The notes under the pieces: generated by a model | What the model was told of the DNA's origin: nothing | What the model saw: the letters and a program-made list of their open reading frames with translations, nothing else | The model's database searches: none | Program-made: the position numbers and the translations under genes | In this document: in pieces, positions 15,654-23,720 of the stretch | How the letters are laid out: each line of letters opens with the position of its first letter | How positions within the stretch are numbered: position 1 is the stretch's first letter | Source: Azovibrio restrictus | GTDB lineage: Bacteria; Bacteroidota; Bacteroidia; Chitinophagales; Chitinophagaceae | Assembly (NCBI GenBank): GCA_029255605.1 | Contig: JANLJF010000058.1 | Span: 1-56,353, forward strand | Direction of reading: 5' to 3' | DNA length: 56,353 nucleotides

Positions 15654-16340
15654 TTATGGTGTCAATGTTGCTGCTCTCTTTACAATATACCTCATCAAAA
15701 TAGTGCCGCCTGCGGTCCCATCTTTATTATCCAATGGCAGGTTATTTTCACGGGTCATGGTAATGTTGAGGTTACCGGGTTTTAGTCCTTGCAGATCGGA
15801 TGAAGAGATATTGACCGTGTTACCGGTATTGAGCTGTGTAAGTATCTTTTCTTTAGTGCCTGAATCAGCAGCGATGTTTATAGTGAGACTCTCAGAACCG
15901 GTAAGAGCATCGCCTGTAAAATTAAAGCTAAAGCCAGAGGCTTTAGATACCGTTGCAGGGAAGCCTGTACCGAAATCTGAATTACTGATGTCTGACGGAG
16001 TTACGGTGTTACTGATTTTTGCACCGGAGTTTTTGCTGAGCACAAAATTTACATCCTGAATGCTATTAAAATTCCACCTGTAGATGGCTTTATCTAAAAT
16101 ATCTACAGATGGCGCAACACCATTGGCAGTGAGGCCTGCACCGCTACTGAACTGCACTTTGGTGCCGTTTGCATCGCGAACCCTGCAAAAGCCTGATACA
16201 TTAACATTATTAGCCGCCTTATCATATATAACCGAGTAAAACTGGTAATAGGGTACATCGTCTTTAAGATCATTGGAATCCACTTTTCTGCAACTGTACA
16301 CAAAAAGCACAGGCAGTAGAAGTATTATCAGTTTTTTCAT
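15654..16340 (-). CDS. Lipoprotein of unknown function
   Basis: A 228-aa lipoprotein: MKKLIILLLPVLFVYS then Cys17. The mature part reads as two beta domains with Ser/Thr/Asn-rich strands (FYSVIYDKAANNVNVSGFCR; PGNLNITMTRENN; GGTILMRYIVKR). No family is recognised. It lies alone between the tRNA-Lys terminator and the first degenerate tRNA-tail copy at 16401, so it may have arrived as a single-gene insertion. No promoter motif is obvious upstream. Confidence 0.6.
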   Translation of the reverse strand: MKKLIILLLPVLFVYSCRKVDSNDLKDDVPYYQFYSVIYDKAANNVNVSGFCRVRDANGTKVQFSSGAGLTANGVAPSVDILDKAIYRWNFNSIQDVNFVLSKNSGAKISNTVTPSDISNSDFGTGFPATVSKASGFSFNFTGDALTGSESLTINIAADSGTKEKILTQLNTGNTVNISSSDLQGLKPGNLNITMTRENNLPLDNKDGTAGGTILMRYIVKRAATLTP

Positions 16341-16400
16341 AAAGGTGTTTTTATAATGACTGCAAATACTCTGCCAACAGCTTTAAATTACATACAATTT

Positions 16401-16460
16401 GGTTCGAGATTTGTACCATAGGGATCACAGAAGGCCTTCGCATTGCGAGGGCTTTTTTCA
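16401..16460 (+). repeat. Degenerate tRNA-Lys 3' end plus hairpin (scar 1)
   Basis: GGTTCGAG (16401) and GGGATCAC (16421-16428) match the T-loop and 3' end of tRNA-Lys, with a longer, altered middle. A terminator-like hairpin GCCTTCGC-att-GCGAGGGC followed by TTTTTT comes directly after, as after the real tRNA. This looks like an attachment-site duplicate left by integration at the tRNA. Confidence 0.6.
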
Positions 16461-16545
16461 TACGCAAATTTGAAGTTTGATACCTTAAGAGCTAAGTCCT
16501 CTGACTTCGCTCAACGGGAAGCATGTTTATAAGATTGATTCCCTG

Positions 16546-17481
16546 TTACTTAAAAAACTCTTTGATCACAGGGGCGAGTATTTCCGGTGAGGCTTGATGC
16601 TTCTGGTCCTGAAGCACTTTCCATTGGGCATTTCGCATAATCTTGCTCAGGTTTTTAGCAGCTTCATTCATAAAACCAAAACTCTTATCTCCATTCATCA
16701 CCAAGGTTGGCATTGTCGCTTTTTTAGCCGCATCAGCAGGGATCGCACCGTTATTTAAGATCGCATAGTCATAGGATAACGTATGTTCTACACGCTCCAT
16801 AAGTGGCCACTCAGCTGACTTCCGAAGACTTTCCAACGCCTCTGGCGGGGTTCCGATCGCTGTGAAATGGTATGCAATTGCATCGCCGTGGTTACCTGTT
16901 GCGATCAGTTCATTAAGACGCTTCCCGTGCTCTACGAAAGCCTGTTTATCTTTTTCAGATTCTGCAACATATGGTGGTTCATACAACGCTAGTTTGGGGA
17001 TTTTAGCTTCTCCCAACCTGGCTGCCGAAAGGAGGGATAATGCTGCCCCTGAGGAAACACCATACAGATAAGCTGAGCCACCCGCATCTTTGATCAATGC
17101 TTCAATATCTTCGATTTCCCGTTCTACATCGTATGGACTGGTATCTGTACTTTCACCACGACCACGACGATCATAGGTATAAATGGTAAAGTCTTTAGAA
17201 AGCGCTGACACCAAAAATTTATCATCATAAACCGCGCGGTAACTCAGGGCACCATTTACGATAATGATAGCCGGACCTGTACCTGCCTTATTAAAAGCAA
17301 TCCAAGTGCCGTCCTTGGATTTAATGTGTGTTGATTTTTTTTGCATGCCTTCGCGATCAATGCTCGCATCTTTATTTTGTGTGTTCTTTTCCATAGCACT
17401 TTGATTTTTATAATCGTTGCAGCTACCTACTGCTAGAAGAAGTAACGTGGATACAATTTGCAGAATATTAGTATTCTTCAT
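16546..17481 (-). CDS. Alpha/beta-hydrolase, lipoprotein
   Basis: A 311-aa protein with a lipoprotein signal ending LLLAVGS-Cys, then a 40-residue linker and an alpha/beta-hydrolase domain. Visible are GTGPAIIIVNGALSYRAVYD (oxyanion region), FTIYTYDRRGRGESTDTSPY, the nucleophile elbow GVSSGAAL, the acid in VMNGDKSFGF and the base His in DQKHQASPEI. It would be a membrane-anchored esterase or related hydrolase facing the periplasm; substrate unknown. It stands alone between two degenerate tRNA-tail copies (16.4 and 17.6 kb). Confidence 0.85.
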   Translation of the reverse strand: MKNTNILQIVSTLLLLAVGSCNDYKNQSAMEKNTQNKDASIDREGMQKKSTHIKSKDGTWIAFNKAGTGPAIIIVNGALSYRAVYDDKFLVSALSKDFTIYTYDRRGRGESTDTSPYDVEREIEDIEALIKDAGGSAYLYGVSSGAALSLLSAARLGEAKIPKLALYEPPYVAESEKDKQAFVEHGKRLNELIATGNHGDAIAYHFTAIGTPPEALESLRKSAEWPLMERVEHTLSYDYAILNNGAIPADAAKKATMPTLVMNGDKSFGFMNEAAKNLSKIMRNAQWKVLQDQKHQASPEILAPVIKEFFK

Positions 17482-17593
17482 AAAAACGAATTATGAAAAA
17501 TTTTAAAAATCATACCAATTCATTATTTAGATTGACTTGCTATCCATCCAAGTATCGCGGTGGTGGGGTATTTTCGTACTGGAACTATCTCCG

Positions 17594-17635
17594 CATCACT
17601 ATAGAATATGATAGTCGCTGAAATTCAGCGACTAT
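17594..17635 (+). repeat. Degenerate tRNA-Lys tail and hairpin (scar 2)
   Basis: ATCACT at 17595 is followed by ATATGATAGTCGCTGAAATT, then CAGCGACTATAC; the tRNA-Lys trailer is ATCACTGATATG then AAGCCGCTGAAATTCAGCGG. The hairpin core is identical over 15 nt. A copy of the T-arm, CTTGG-TCGAGTCCCAA, lies at 17686-17701. Confidence 0.55.
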
Positions 17636-17685
17636 ACTCTTTAGCATTTTTATCGATTCTTATAGTCCACTGATTTTCAACCATG

Positions 17686-17701
17686 CTTGGTCGAGTCCCA
17701 A
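17686..17701 (+). repeat. tRNA-Lys T-arm copy
   Basis: CTTGGTCGAGTCCCAA matches the tRNA-Lys T-arm CTTGGGTTCGAGTCCCAA with a two-base deletion. It lies between the scar-2 hairpin and the hypothetical gene ending at 17717. Confidence 0.5.
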
Positions 17702-17716
17702 AAGAGTTAATCCTTA

Positions 17717-18241
17717 CTATTTATATTTTTCCTTTTCAAAGTCTGTTTGAATTAAATCAAAGTTCTCATTAATTGCTTTAGTACTTATATGAAAGTAGTA
17801 ACCATTATATTTTAAAGCAGTTCGTTCGCTCAAAGGAACAATTCTTTCTTCCAATTCTTTGTAGTTAACAGGCAAAGCATAAGTGCTAATTGGTTTATCG
17901 TCTGATACCTCCGAGTCAATCCATATTTTTTCATCCTTATATAGTGTCGTTGTTCCACCACCAGTGTAAGGAACCGACCAGGCAGTCAAATAGTCAATTG
18001 TCTGGTTAACCTTTGATTTATACAAATCACCTTTACTTGGAAAGCGATAGTTTGTCGGGATTAAACTACGTTCAGATGCTCTTGCCCAACTTAGTTCGGG
18101 GTCACCAATTTGTTTCCTTTTTCCGCTTACCAACTGGTTCATCAAGCCGTTTACAGTCAAGTTCCAGCCTTTTGGAAATTCGTTCCCGTGGATATTTGTT
18201 GAACTTTTTTGCCTGAATAACTTTTTGAAAAACGCTTTCAT
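17717..18241 (-). CDS. Hypothetical protein, AT-rich gene
   Basis: A 174-aa protein with a basic N-terminus (MKAFFKKLFRQKSS) and no signal peptide or membrane segment. It reads as a soluble alpha/beta protein with aromatic and charged residues (WSVPYTGGGTTTLYKDEKIW, ALKYNGYYFHISTKAINENF). No family is recognised. The coding sequence is visibly more AT-rich than its neighbours, and it is enclosed by tRNA-Lys tail copies at 17.69 and 18.34 kb, so it was probably acquired horizontally as a small cassette. Confidence 0.55.
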   Translation of the reverse strand: MKAFFKKLFRQKSSTNIHGNEFPKGWNLTVNGLMNQLVSGKRKQIGDPELSWARASERSLIPTNYRFPSKGDLYKSKVNQTIDYLTAWSVPYTGGGTTTLYKDEKIWIDSEVSDDKPISTYALPVNYKELEERIVPLSERTALKYNGYYFHISTKAINENFDLIQTDFEKEKYK

Positions 18242-18340
18242 TAAATGCGATTGTTAAATAAATAGGCTTTACGAATATATAGCATATTTGCCTCAAGCAT
18301 AGTACTTTAAACAGCCAAAATCTTAAATCGTCCAATAATT

Positions 18341-18398
18341 GGTTCGATAAACGTCCAAGAGGATCACAGAAACAAAAGCCGCTCTTTGAGCGGCTTTT
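18341..18398 (+). repeat. Degenerate tRNA-Lys 3' end plus hairpin (scar 3)
   Basis: GGTTCGAT (18341) then AGGATCAC (18360-18367) echo the tRNA-Lys T-loop and 3' end. The hairpin AAAAGCCGCT-ctttg-AGCGGCTTTT follows at 18374-18398, like the tRNA terminator. AAGAGGATCACAGAAAC (18357-18373) recurs with one mismatch at 24577-24593. Confidence 0.6.
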
Positions 18399-18525
18399 AG
18401 CATTATACCCTGATTGAACAGATATGTTACCCCACCCGTTGCCGCCTGAGTTTGTTTACGGCTCTTTTTTATTGCCACCATACACTTAAATTGCATGGAA
18501 CCTCGAAAAAACGTAAACACTTGCA

Positions 18526-19173
18526 ATGGTATCAGAACAAGAACTAAAGTCTTTATTTCCATCTTTTGATGATGCATTCATCGCAGAACTTGCAGGTGCA
18601 AGCAACCGCAAAACATTCAAAGACGGAACCATGTTGATGAAGACCGGGCAATACATCCGTTCTACCATGATAGTACTGGAAGGGCTGGTTAAAGTATTCA
18701 GGGAAGATGAAGAGGGCAATGAATACTTCATGTATTTTATTGAACCGGGACAGGCATGTGCTCTTTCCATGGTATGCTCATCAACGCAGGATACCAGCGA
18801 ACTAACTGCCATTGCCGTAGGCGATATTGAGGTGCTGGTGGTGCCGCTTGCCAAGATGGATGAGTGGATGACACGTTATAAGCCCTGGTACCAGTTTGTA
18901 TTAAAAACTTACCGTAAAAGGTTTGAAGAATTGCTGGTTACGATAGACCATGTTGCATTCAGAAACATGGATGAACGGCTGGTTTTTTATTTGAAAAAAA
19001 ACCGGGAAACACTCAAGTCAAATATTATTCCCCTGACACATGCGGAAATAGCTAACGAACTGAACTCATCCCGCGAAGTGATCACCAGGCTTATGAAAAA
19101 GCTTTCGGATAGAGGTGTTGTTAAGCTGAACCGGAACAGCGTGGAAATTATCGACCCCGAGTTGCTAATGTGA
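18526..19173 (+). CDS. Crp/Fnr-family regulator of the sulfur module
   Basis: A 215-aa regulator: cyclic-nucleotide-binding-type beta roll (residues about 20-115), dimer helix, then a winged helix with HAEIANELNSSREVITRLMK (about 170-190). The recognition helix SREVITR keeps the Arg-Glu-x-x-x-Arg arrangement with which CRP reads TGTGA, and two TGTGA-N6-TCAC sites occur in the module. The only two Cys are C78 and C84 (QACALSMVCSS), a CX5C pair on the sensory domain that could sense persulfide or redox state; this is inference. No Fe-S cluster Cys set of Fnr is present. Confidence 0.85.
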   Translation: MVSEQELKSLFPSFDDAFIAELAGASNRKTFKDGTMLMKTGQYIRSTMIVLEGLVKVFREDEEGNEYFMYFIEPGQACALSMVCSSTQDTSELTAIAVGDIEVLVVPLAKMDEWMTRYKPWYQFVLKTYRKRFEELLVTIDHVAFRNMDERLVFYLKKNRETLKSNIIPLTHAEIANELNSSREVITRLMKKLSDRGVVKLNRNSVEIIDPELLM

Positions 19174-19183
19174 CCTGAATCAC
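19169..19183. promoter_or_regulatory. Crp-type operator 1, TGTGA-N6-TCAC
   Basis: TGTGACCTGAATCAC overlaps the stop codon of the regulator gene and lies 35 bp before the TauE/SafE start. The half-sites match the specificity predicted from the regulator's recognition helix. Confidence 0.6.
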
Positions 19184-19217
19184 CGTACTGTTCTGACGGC
19201 CATGCGAATTTTGCTGC

Positions 19218-20018
19218 ATGGAAATACTTGGCTACCTGGCTGCCACCCTGATAGGCATATCGCTGGGATTAATTGGAGGTGGGGGCTCAATATTAACAGT
19301 ACCGGTACTTGTGTATTTGTTTGGCGTTGATGTTACCCTTGCCACGTCATATTCACTATTTATAATAGGCACAACAAGCCTTGTTGGCGCCTTCAGGAAC
19401 TACAGGAAAGGGTTGGTAAGCATACGCACAGCCCTGCTATTTGGCATACCTTCCATCGCTACCGTTTTTATTGCGCGGCAATTCCTTTTACCTGCTATAC
19501 CCCCTGTGCTTTTCAAAGTAGATGGCTTTGAAGTTACCAAATCATTTGCCACCATGACGCTGTTTGCCTCTTTAATGCTTTTGGCATCTGTGTCAATGAT
19601 ACGGCCCGGCAATACTGCTTTGCAAACATCAGCTCCTAAAAGCAAAACCCGCTTTCTGGCAAACGTGCTGTTTGCAGGTATCGGCGTAGGGTTAGTTACA
19701 GGGCTACTGGGTGCCGGGGGTGGCTTTTTGCTGATACCGGTACTGGTATTGCTGTTCAAGATGCCTATGAAGGAAGCGGTGGGCACTTCCCTGCTCATTA
19801 TCGCACTTAATTCACTTTTTGGCTTTGCGGGTGATGTGGGGAATGTATCGCCCGACTGGACATTCCTTTTGATACTGACCTCTATTGCCATCGCAGGCAT
19901 ATTATTAGGCGGGTGGCTAAGCAGCCATATAGACGGAAAACGATTGAAAACCGGGTTTGGTTGGTTCGTATTCATAATGGCCGTCTATATCCTAATCAAG
20001 GAAATCTTTTTACACTAA
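19218..20018 (+). CDS. TauE/SafE-family sulfite (sulfo-organic) exporter
   Basis: A 266-aa integral membrane protein with about eight segments arranged as two related halves, each starting with a Gly-rich motif: LIGGGGSILTVPVLVYLF near residue 20 and GLLGAGGGFLLIPVLVLLF near residue 165. This is the TauE/SafE (DUF81) signature. In the sulfide-oxidation setting the likely cargo is sulfite produced by the persulfide dioxygenase encoded next, so export would prevent sulfite toxicity. The gene lies between the two Crp-type operators. Substrate is inferred from context. Confidence 0.85.
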   Translation: MEILGYLAATLIGISLGLIGGGGSILTVPVLVYLFGVDVTLATSYSLFIIGTTSLVGAFRNYRKGLVSIRTALLFGIPSIATVFIARQFLLPAIPPVLFKVDGFEVTKSFATMTLFASLMLLASVSMIRPGNTALQTSAPKSKTRFLANVLFAGIGVGLVTGLLGAGGGFLLIPVLVLLFKMPMKEAVGTSLLIIALNSLFGFAGDVGNVSPDWTFLLILTSIAIAGILLGGWLSSHIDGKRLKTGFGWFVFIMAVYILIKEIFLH

Positions 20019-20022
20019 CAGA

Positions 20023-20037
20023 TGTGACCCAGGTCAC
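20023..20037. promoter_or_regulatory. Crp-type operator 2, TGTGA-N6-TCAC
   Basis: TGTGACCCAGGTCAC contains the inverted repeat GTGACC-ca-GGTCAC, 51 bp upstream of the CstB-like gene. Position and symmetry suit a Crp-family activator or repressor. Confidence 0.7.
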
Positions 20038-20088
20038 TGATGGATGAAGAACGATAACTGAATTTTACATCAATAAAAAAAACAGATT

Positions 20089-21501
20089 ATGAAAGTAGAA
20101 CAGATCTATACAGGATGCCTTGCACAAGGTGCCTATTATATTGAAAGCAACGGCGAAGTTGCTATTATAGACCCGCTAAGGGAAGTAGCGCCTTACATCG
20201 AAAAAGCGGATAAAGACAATGCGTCTATCAAGTACGTTTTTGAAACGCATTTTCATGCCGATTTTGTTTCAGGACACATCGATTTATCGCAGAAGACAGG
20301 TGCGCCGATTATTTATGGCCCTATGGCGAAACCCGAATTTGATGTCATAATAGCCGAAGACAACCAGGAGTTCAAATTGGGTGATGTTACCATTAAGGTA
20401 TTGCATACCCCGGGGCATACGATGGAAAGCACCTGCTATCTGCTTATCGATAAAGACGGCAAAGAAACGGCACTTTTTTCGGGCGATACGCTTTTTATTG
20501 GTGATGTTGGCAGGCCCGACCTGGCACAAAAAGGTGGCATATCACAAGAGCAGTTGGCCAGTACTCTATACGATTCACTCCGGGAAAAGCTGATGACGCT
20601 TCCGGATGATGTCATCGTTTATCCGGCGCATGGCGCAGGCAGTGCATGTGGCAAAAATATGAGTAAGGAAACAACAGACACAATAGGCAACCAGAAGAAA
20701 AACAACTATGCGCTGCGGGCTAACATGACCAAGGAAGAGTTTATAAAAGAAGTGACAACCGGCCTTTTACCTCCGCCTGCCTATTTCCCTTTGAATGTAG
20801 CTATGAATAAACAAGGTTATGAAAGCATAGATGAGATTTTAAAGCGCGGGTTGCAGGCATTGTCTCCTGAAGCATTTGAGGCAGCAGCTAATGAAACCGG
20901 AGCATTGGTACTGGATACCCGCGATGCGCAAACATTTGCAAAGGGATTCATCCCAAATGCTATCAACATTGGTATAGACGGCAATTTCGCGCCGTGGATA
21001 GGAGCACTTATACCCGACATCAGGCAGCAAATACTTATAGTAGCTGAGCCGGGCAGAGAGGAAGAAGTAGTGACAAGGCTATCGCGGGTAGGATATGATT
21101 ATAGCATTGGCTACCTCAACGGTGGTTTTGACTCATGGCGTAGTGCAGGGAAAGATGTTGATGTTATCGAATCCATCAGCGCAGAGGAATTATACCAGCG
21201 CCATAAAGCACAACCGGTAGCAATCGTAGATGTACGGAAAGCCTCAGAATACTATAGCGAGCATATTGTAGACGTAATGAACGTACCGTTGGACAACATT
21301 AACGACAACATGCAATCGCTTGAAAAAGATAAGACCTACTATGTACACTGCGCTGGTGGCTACCGGTCAATGATCTTTGCATCGATACTGAAGGCACGCG
21401 GTTACAATAATCTTATAGACGTAAAAGGTGGGTTCAAGGCAATTAAAGAGGCCGGGCTGTTCAAACTAACGGACTATGTATGTCCCACCACACTACTCTA
21501 A
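20089..21501 (+). CDS. CstB-like persulfide dioxygenase with two rhodanese domains
   Basis: The 470-aa enzyme has an N-terminal metallo-beta-lactamase-fold domain of the ETHE1/CstB type: THFHADFVSGH (residues 53-63), HTPGHTMES, SGDTLFIGDVGRPD and VYPAHGAGSACG. These supply the mononuclear iron site that oxidises glutathione or other persulfides to sulfite. Two rhodanese domains follow. The first (about 260-365) lacks the catalytic Cys (ILIVAEPGREEEV); the second (about 370-460) has it (VHCAGGYRS). This matches the architecture of staphylococcal CstB, which couples persulfide oxidation to thiosulfate formation. Followed 19 bp later by a single-domain rhodanese. Confidence 0.9.
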   Translation: MKVEQIYTGCLAQGAYYIESNGEVAIIDPLREVAPYIEKADKDNASIKYVFETHFHADFVSGHIDLSQKTGAPIIYGPMAKPEFDVIIAEDNQEFKLGDVTIKVLHTPGHTMESTCYLLIDKDGKETALFSGDTLFIGDVGRPDLAQKGGISQEQLASTLYDSLREKLMTLPDDVIVYPAHGAGSACGKNMSKETTDTIGNQKKNNYALRANMTKEEFIKEVTTGLLPPPAYFPLNVAMNKQGYESIDEILKRGLQALSPEAFEAAANETGALVLDTRDAQTFAKGFIPNAINIGIDGNFAPWIGALIPDIRQQILIVAEPGREEEVVTRLSRVGYDYSIGYLNGGFDSWRSAGKDVDVIESISAEELYQRHKAQPVAIVDVRKASEYYSEHIVDVMNVPLDNINDNMQSLEKDKTYYVHCAGGYRSMIFASILKARGYNNLIDVKGGFKAIKEAGLFKLTDYVCPTTLL

Positions 21502-21520
21502 CAAAAAAACACACCAAGAC

Positions 21521-21832
21521 ATGTTTAACATCAGAAATTTATTCGGGAAGCCGAAACAGAACATTAAAGCGATCTATCAAAACGGCGCTATGGTAATTGA
21601 CGTTCGCAGTATAGATGAGTTCCGTGCAGGGCATTTTGACGGCGCAGTAAACATACCACTTGATACTATAGCCGGAAAGGTGGAAAACTTGCGCCAGAAG
21701 CAAAAGTCCGTCATATTGGTTTGTCGTTCAGGGGCAAGGAGTGGCGTTGCTACGAACATCCTGAAGAACGCCGGCCTGGATGCATATAATGGCGGAGGCT
21801 GGACAAACTTCAAGACAACAGTTGCTAATTAG
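21521..21832 (+). CDS. Single-domain rhodanese (sulfurtransferase)
   Basis: Starting at ATG 21521 (MFNIRNLFGKPKQN) gives 103 aa; an earlier in-frame ATG at 21476 overlaps the preceding gene and adds an unlikely tail. The domain has MVIDVRSIDEFRAGHFDGAV, INIPLDTIA, and the active-site loop VCRSGARSGVA with catalytic Cys, then GGWTNFK. It would carry sulfane sulfur as a Cys persulfide, feeding the CstB-like enzyme or other acceptors. Cytoplasmic (no signal). It lies between the dioxygenase and DUF2490 genes with 3-20 bp gaps, so it is part of the operon. Confidence 0.88.
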   Translation: MFNIRNLFGKPKQNIKAIYQNGAMVIDVRSIDEFRAGHFDGAVNIPLDTIAGKVENLRQKQKSVILVCRSGARSGVATNILKNAGLDAYNGGGWTNFKTTVAN

Positions 21833-21835
21833 TGA

Positions 21836-22552
21836 ATGGGCAATATTAAGCTTACACTTACGCTGCTGTTTGTCGTTATGTCCACTGGTTTTCAGGCGAA
21901 CGCACATATAGACGGATGGCTCAGGGTAACCGGCAGTTTAATCTTGAATAGTAAATGGCAGACAGATGCCGAGTTGCAAGGTCGCTGGCAAAATGGGTTG
22001 CATAATACGAACCCATTGCAGGAAAAATTGCTTTATTCATACCGTCATTGGATGTATTATAAGCACAGCAAGACGATGCAACTCGGGGTGTCTCCATTTG
22101 CTTATTATACATTGTACAAAAGAATAGCAGATTCCGCTGACAATCGTAAACCACCTGTTCATGAATATCGGGCCAGTGTTTCGGCAACGTTCCGGCAACC
22201 TGTGATCGGCAACCTGTATGTAACTGATAAAACAATGCTCGAGTACCGTGTGTTTGACCATGCAGATAATATACTGCGCTTAAGAAACAAGCTCGGGCTC
22301 GAGTATAGAATAAACACAATTCTTACATCGAGATTGTTTTATGAAGTATTGCTGAATGCCGCAGGTGTTAAAAAGCAGCATTTCTTTGACCATCAGCGCA
22401 CCGGTGGCGGTCTTGAATTTAAAATGTCAAAAGCATCTGTGGAGATAGGCTATATGCACATAAACAAGTTGCCGGTAATAACGGAAACAACAATAACTGA
22501 AAACAATTTTTTCGTCAATTTTAGATATTCTATTAACTCAAAAAAAAAATAA
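21836..22552 (+). CDS. DUF2490-like outer-membrane protein
   Basis: A 238-aa protein with signal peptide ending GFQANA, followed by [20 protein letters not shown] and about ten amphipathic strands such as [20 protein letters not shown] and [14 protein letters not shown], to a terminal [12 protein letters not shown]. This fits the DUF2490 family of predicted beta barrels. It starts 3 bp after the rhodanese stop, so co-transcription is clear, yet no sulfur role is known for the family; it may be an outer-membrane porin for sulfide, thiosulfate or sulfite. Confidence 0.75.
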   Translation: MGNIKLTLTLLFVVMSTGFQANAHIDGWLRVTGSLILNSKWQTDAELQGRWQNGLHNTNPLQEKLLYSYRHWMYYKHSKTMQLGVSPFAYYTLYKRIADSADNRKPPVHEYRASVSATFRQPVIGNLYVTDKTMLEYRVFDHADNILRLRNKLGLEYRINTILTSRLFYEVLLNAAGVKKQHFFDHQRTGGGLEFKMSKASVEIGYMHINKLPVITETTITENNFFVNFRYSINSKKK

Positions 22553-22562
22553 GCAATACGTA

Positions 22563-23126
22563 ATGTTGGAAATAATTAAGCAACCCTGGCCCTGGTATAT
22601 TGCCGGCCCATTAATAGGACTAACCGTACCGGCGCTGTTGCTGCTTGGCAATAAGCATTTTGGGATATCGGCGAATTTGCGGCATATCTGTGCCGCGTGT
22701 GTTCCCGCAAAAGTTCCCTTTTTTAAATATGACTGGAAGAAAGAAGTATGGAATCTGCTTTTTGTTTTAGGTATTATCATCGGCGGTGCTATAGCAGCAT
22801 CGTGGCTGCAAAACCCATCAGCAATAGAGCTGCATCCAAAACTAGCCGAAGAACTAGCAGGTTATGGAATTACTAACTATGAATCATTGGTGCCCACAGA
22901 ATTATTCTCATTTCAAAGCCTTTTTACAGGCAGAGGTTTCTTGATAATGGTCGTTGGTGGGTTCATTGTTGGGTTTGGCACACGCTACGCAGGCGGCTGC
23001 ACTTCCGGCCATTCCATAATGGGGTTATCAAACCTGCAATGGCCATCCCTTGTAGCCACCATAAGCTTCATGATAGGCGGCTTTATAATGGCCAATTTTA
23101 TCTTACCCTTTATTATGACCCTTTAA
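22563..23126 (+). CDS. YeeE/YedE-family sulfur transport protein, half 1
   Basis: A 187-aa membrane protein with about four segments, ending with the diagnostic [20 protein letters not shown] motif (near residues 137-156). In the YeeE/YedE (TsuA) family paired Cys in such motifs pass thiosulfate or another sulfane-sulfur compound across the membrane by transient thiol contacts. The full-length family has two such halves in one chain; here the second half is encoded separately 10 bp downstream. An unusual loop after residue 40 contains [12 protein letters not shown]. Confidence 0.85.
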   Translation: MLEIIKQPWPWYIAGPLIGLTVPALLLLGNKHFGISANLRHICAACVPAKVPFFKYDWKKEVWNLLFVLGIIIGGAIAASWLQNPSAIELHPKLAEELAGYGITNYESLVPTELFSFQSLFTGRGFLIMVVGGFIVGFGTRYAGGCTSGHSIMGLSNLQWPSLVATISFMIGGFIMANFILPFIMTL

Positions 23127-23136
23127 AGCAAATTCT

Positions 23137-23649
23137 ATGACTGAGAATAAAACAACTATTTCAAGCTTTGATACCGACCATGAAGTAAGGGCGTTGGATA
23201 CTATGTGTATCAATGAATCGCACTTAACGCATAAATGGTATCATAACATAAAATACATCATAGTCGGCATACTTTTCGGTATTGTCTTTGTAAAAGCAGA
23301 AGTCATATCCTGGTTCAGAATACAGGAAATGTTCCGCCTGCAAAGCTTTCATATGTTTGGCGTTATAGGCAGTGCGGTAGCTGTTGGGGTATTGTCCGTA
23401 TGGCTTATTAAACGGTATAAGCTAAAAACCATTTACGGCGAACAGATTGAATTTCACCCTAAGAAGTTCAATAAAGGACAGATTTATGGCGGGCTGCTAT
23501 TTGGTTTGGGCTGGGCTATGACGGGGGCCTGTCCCGGGCCGTTATTTGCCCAGCTTGGCACCGGTGCCCTTGCTGTTATTGTTACTATCCTGAGCGCCGT
23601 AGCAGGCACCTGGGTTTACGGATATTTCAGAGATCGTTTGCCGCATTAG
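23137..23649 (+). CDS. YeeE/YedE-family (DUF6691-like) sulfur transport protein, half 2
   Basis: A 170-aa membrane protein with about four segments. The conserved Cys motif is GLGWAMTGACPGPLFAQLGT (near residues 122-141), equivalent to the second half of YeeE/YedE. A soluble N-terminus of about 45 residues includes DTMCINESHLTHKWYHN. Together with the 22563 product it should form one channel. The pair resembles PmpA/PmpB-type proteins of sulfide-detoxification operons. It is the last plus-strand gene of the module, followed by a strong hairpin. Confidence 0.85.
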   Translation: MTENKTTISSFDTDHEVRALDTMCINESHLTHKWYHNIKYIIVGILFGIVFVKAEVISWFRIQEMFRLQSFHMFGVIGSAVAVGVLSVWLIKRYKLKTIYGEQIEFHPKKFNKGQIYGGLLFGLGWAMTGACPGPLFAQLGTGALAVIVTILSAVAGTWVYGYFRDRLPH

Positions 23650-23660
23650 ATCAAACTATA

Positions 23661-23693
23661 TGACCGGGATTGGCTATAGCGCCATCCCGGTCA
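23661..23693. terminator. Hairpin between convergent genes
   Basis: Perfect 10-bp arms TGACCGGGAT and ATCCCGGTCA with further GGC/GCC pairing inside. No T-run follows, so it may need Rho or act as a stabiliser; it lies between the transporter and the convergent peroxiredoxin gene. Confidence 0.55.
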
Positions 23694-23720
23694 TACACTG
23701 ATGATTGCCGGACATTGCAA

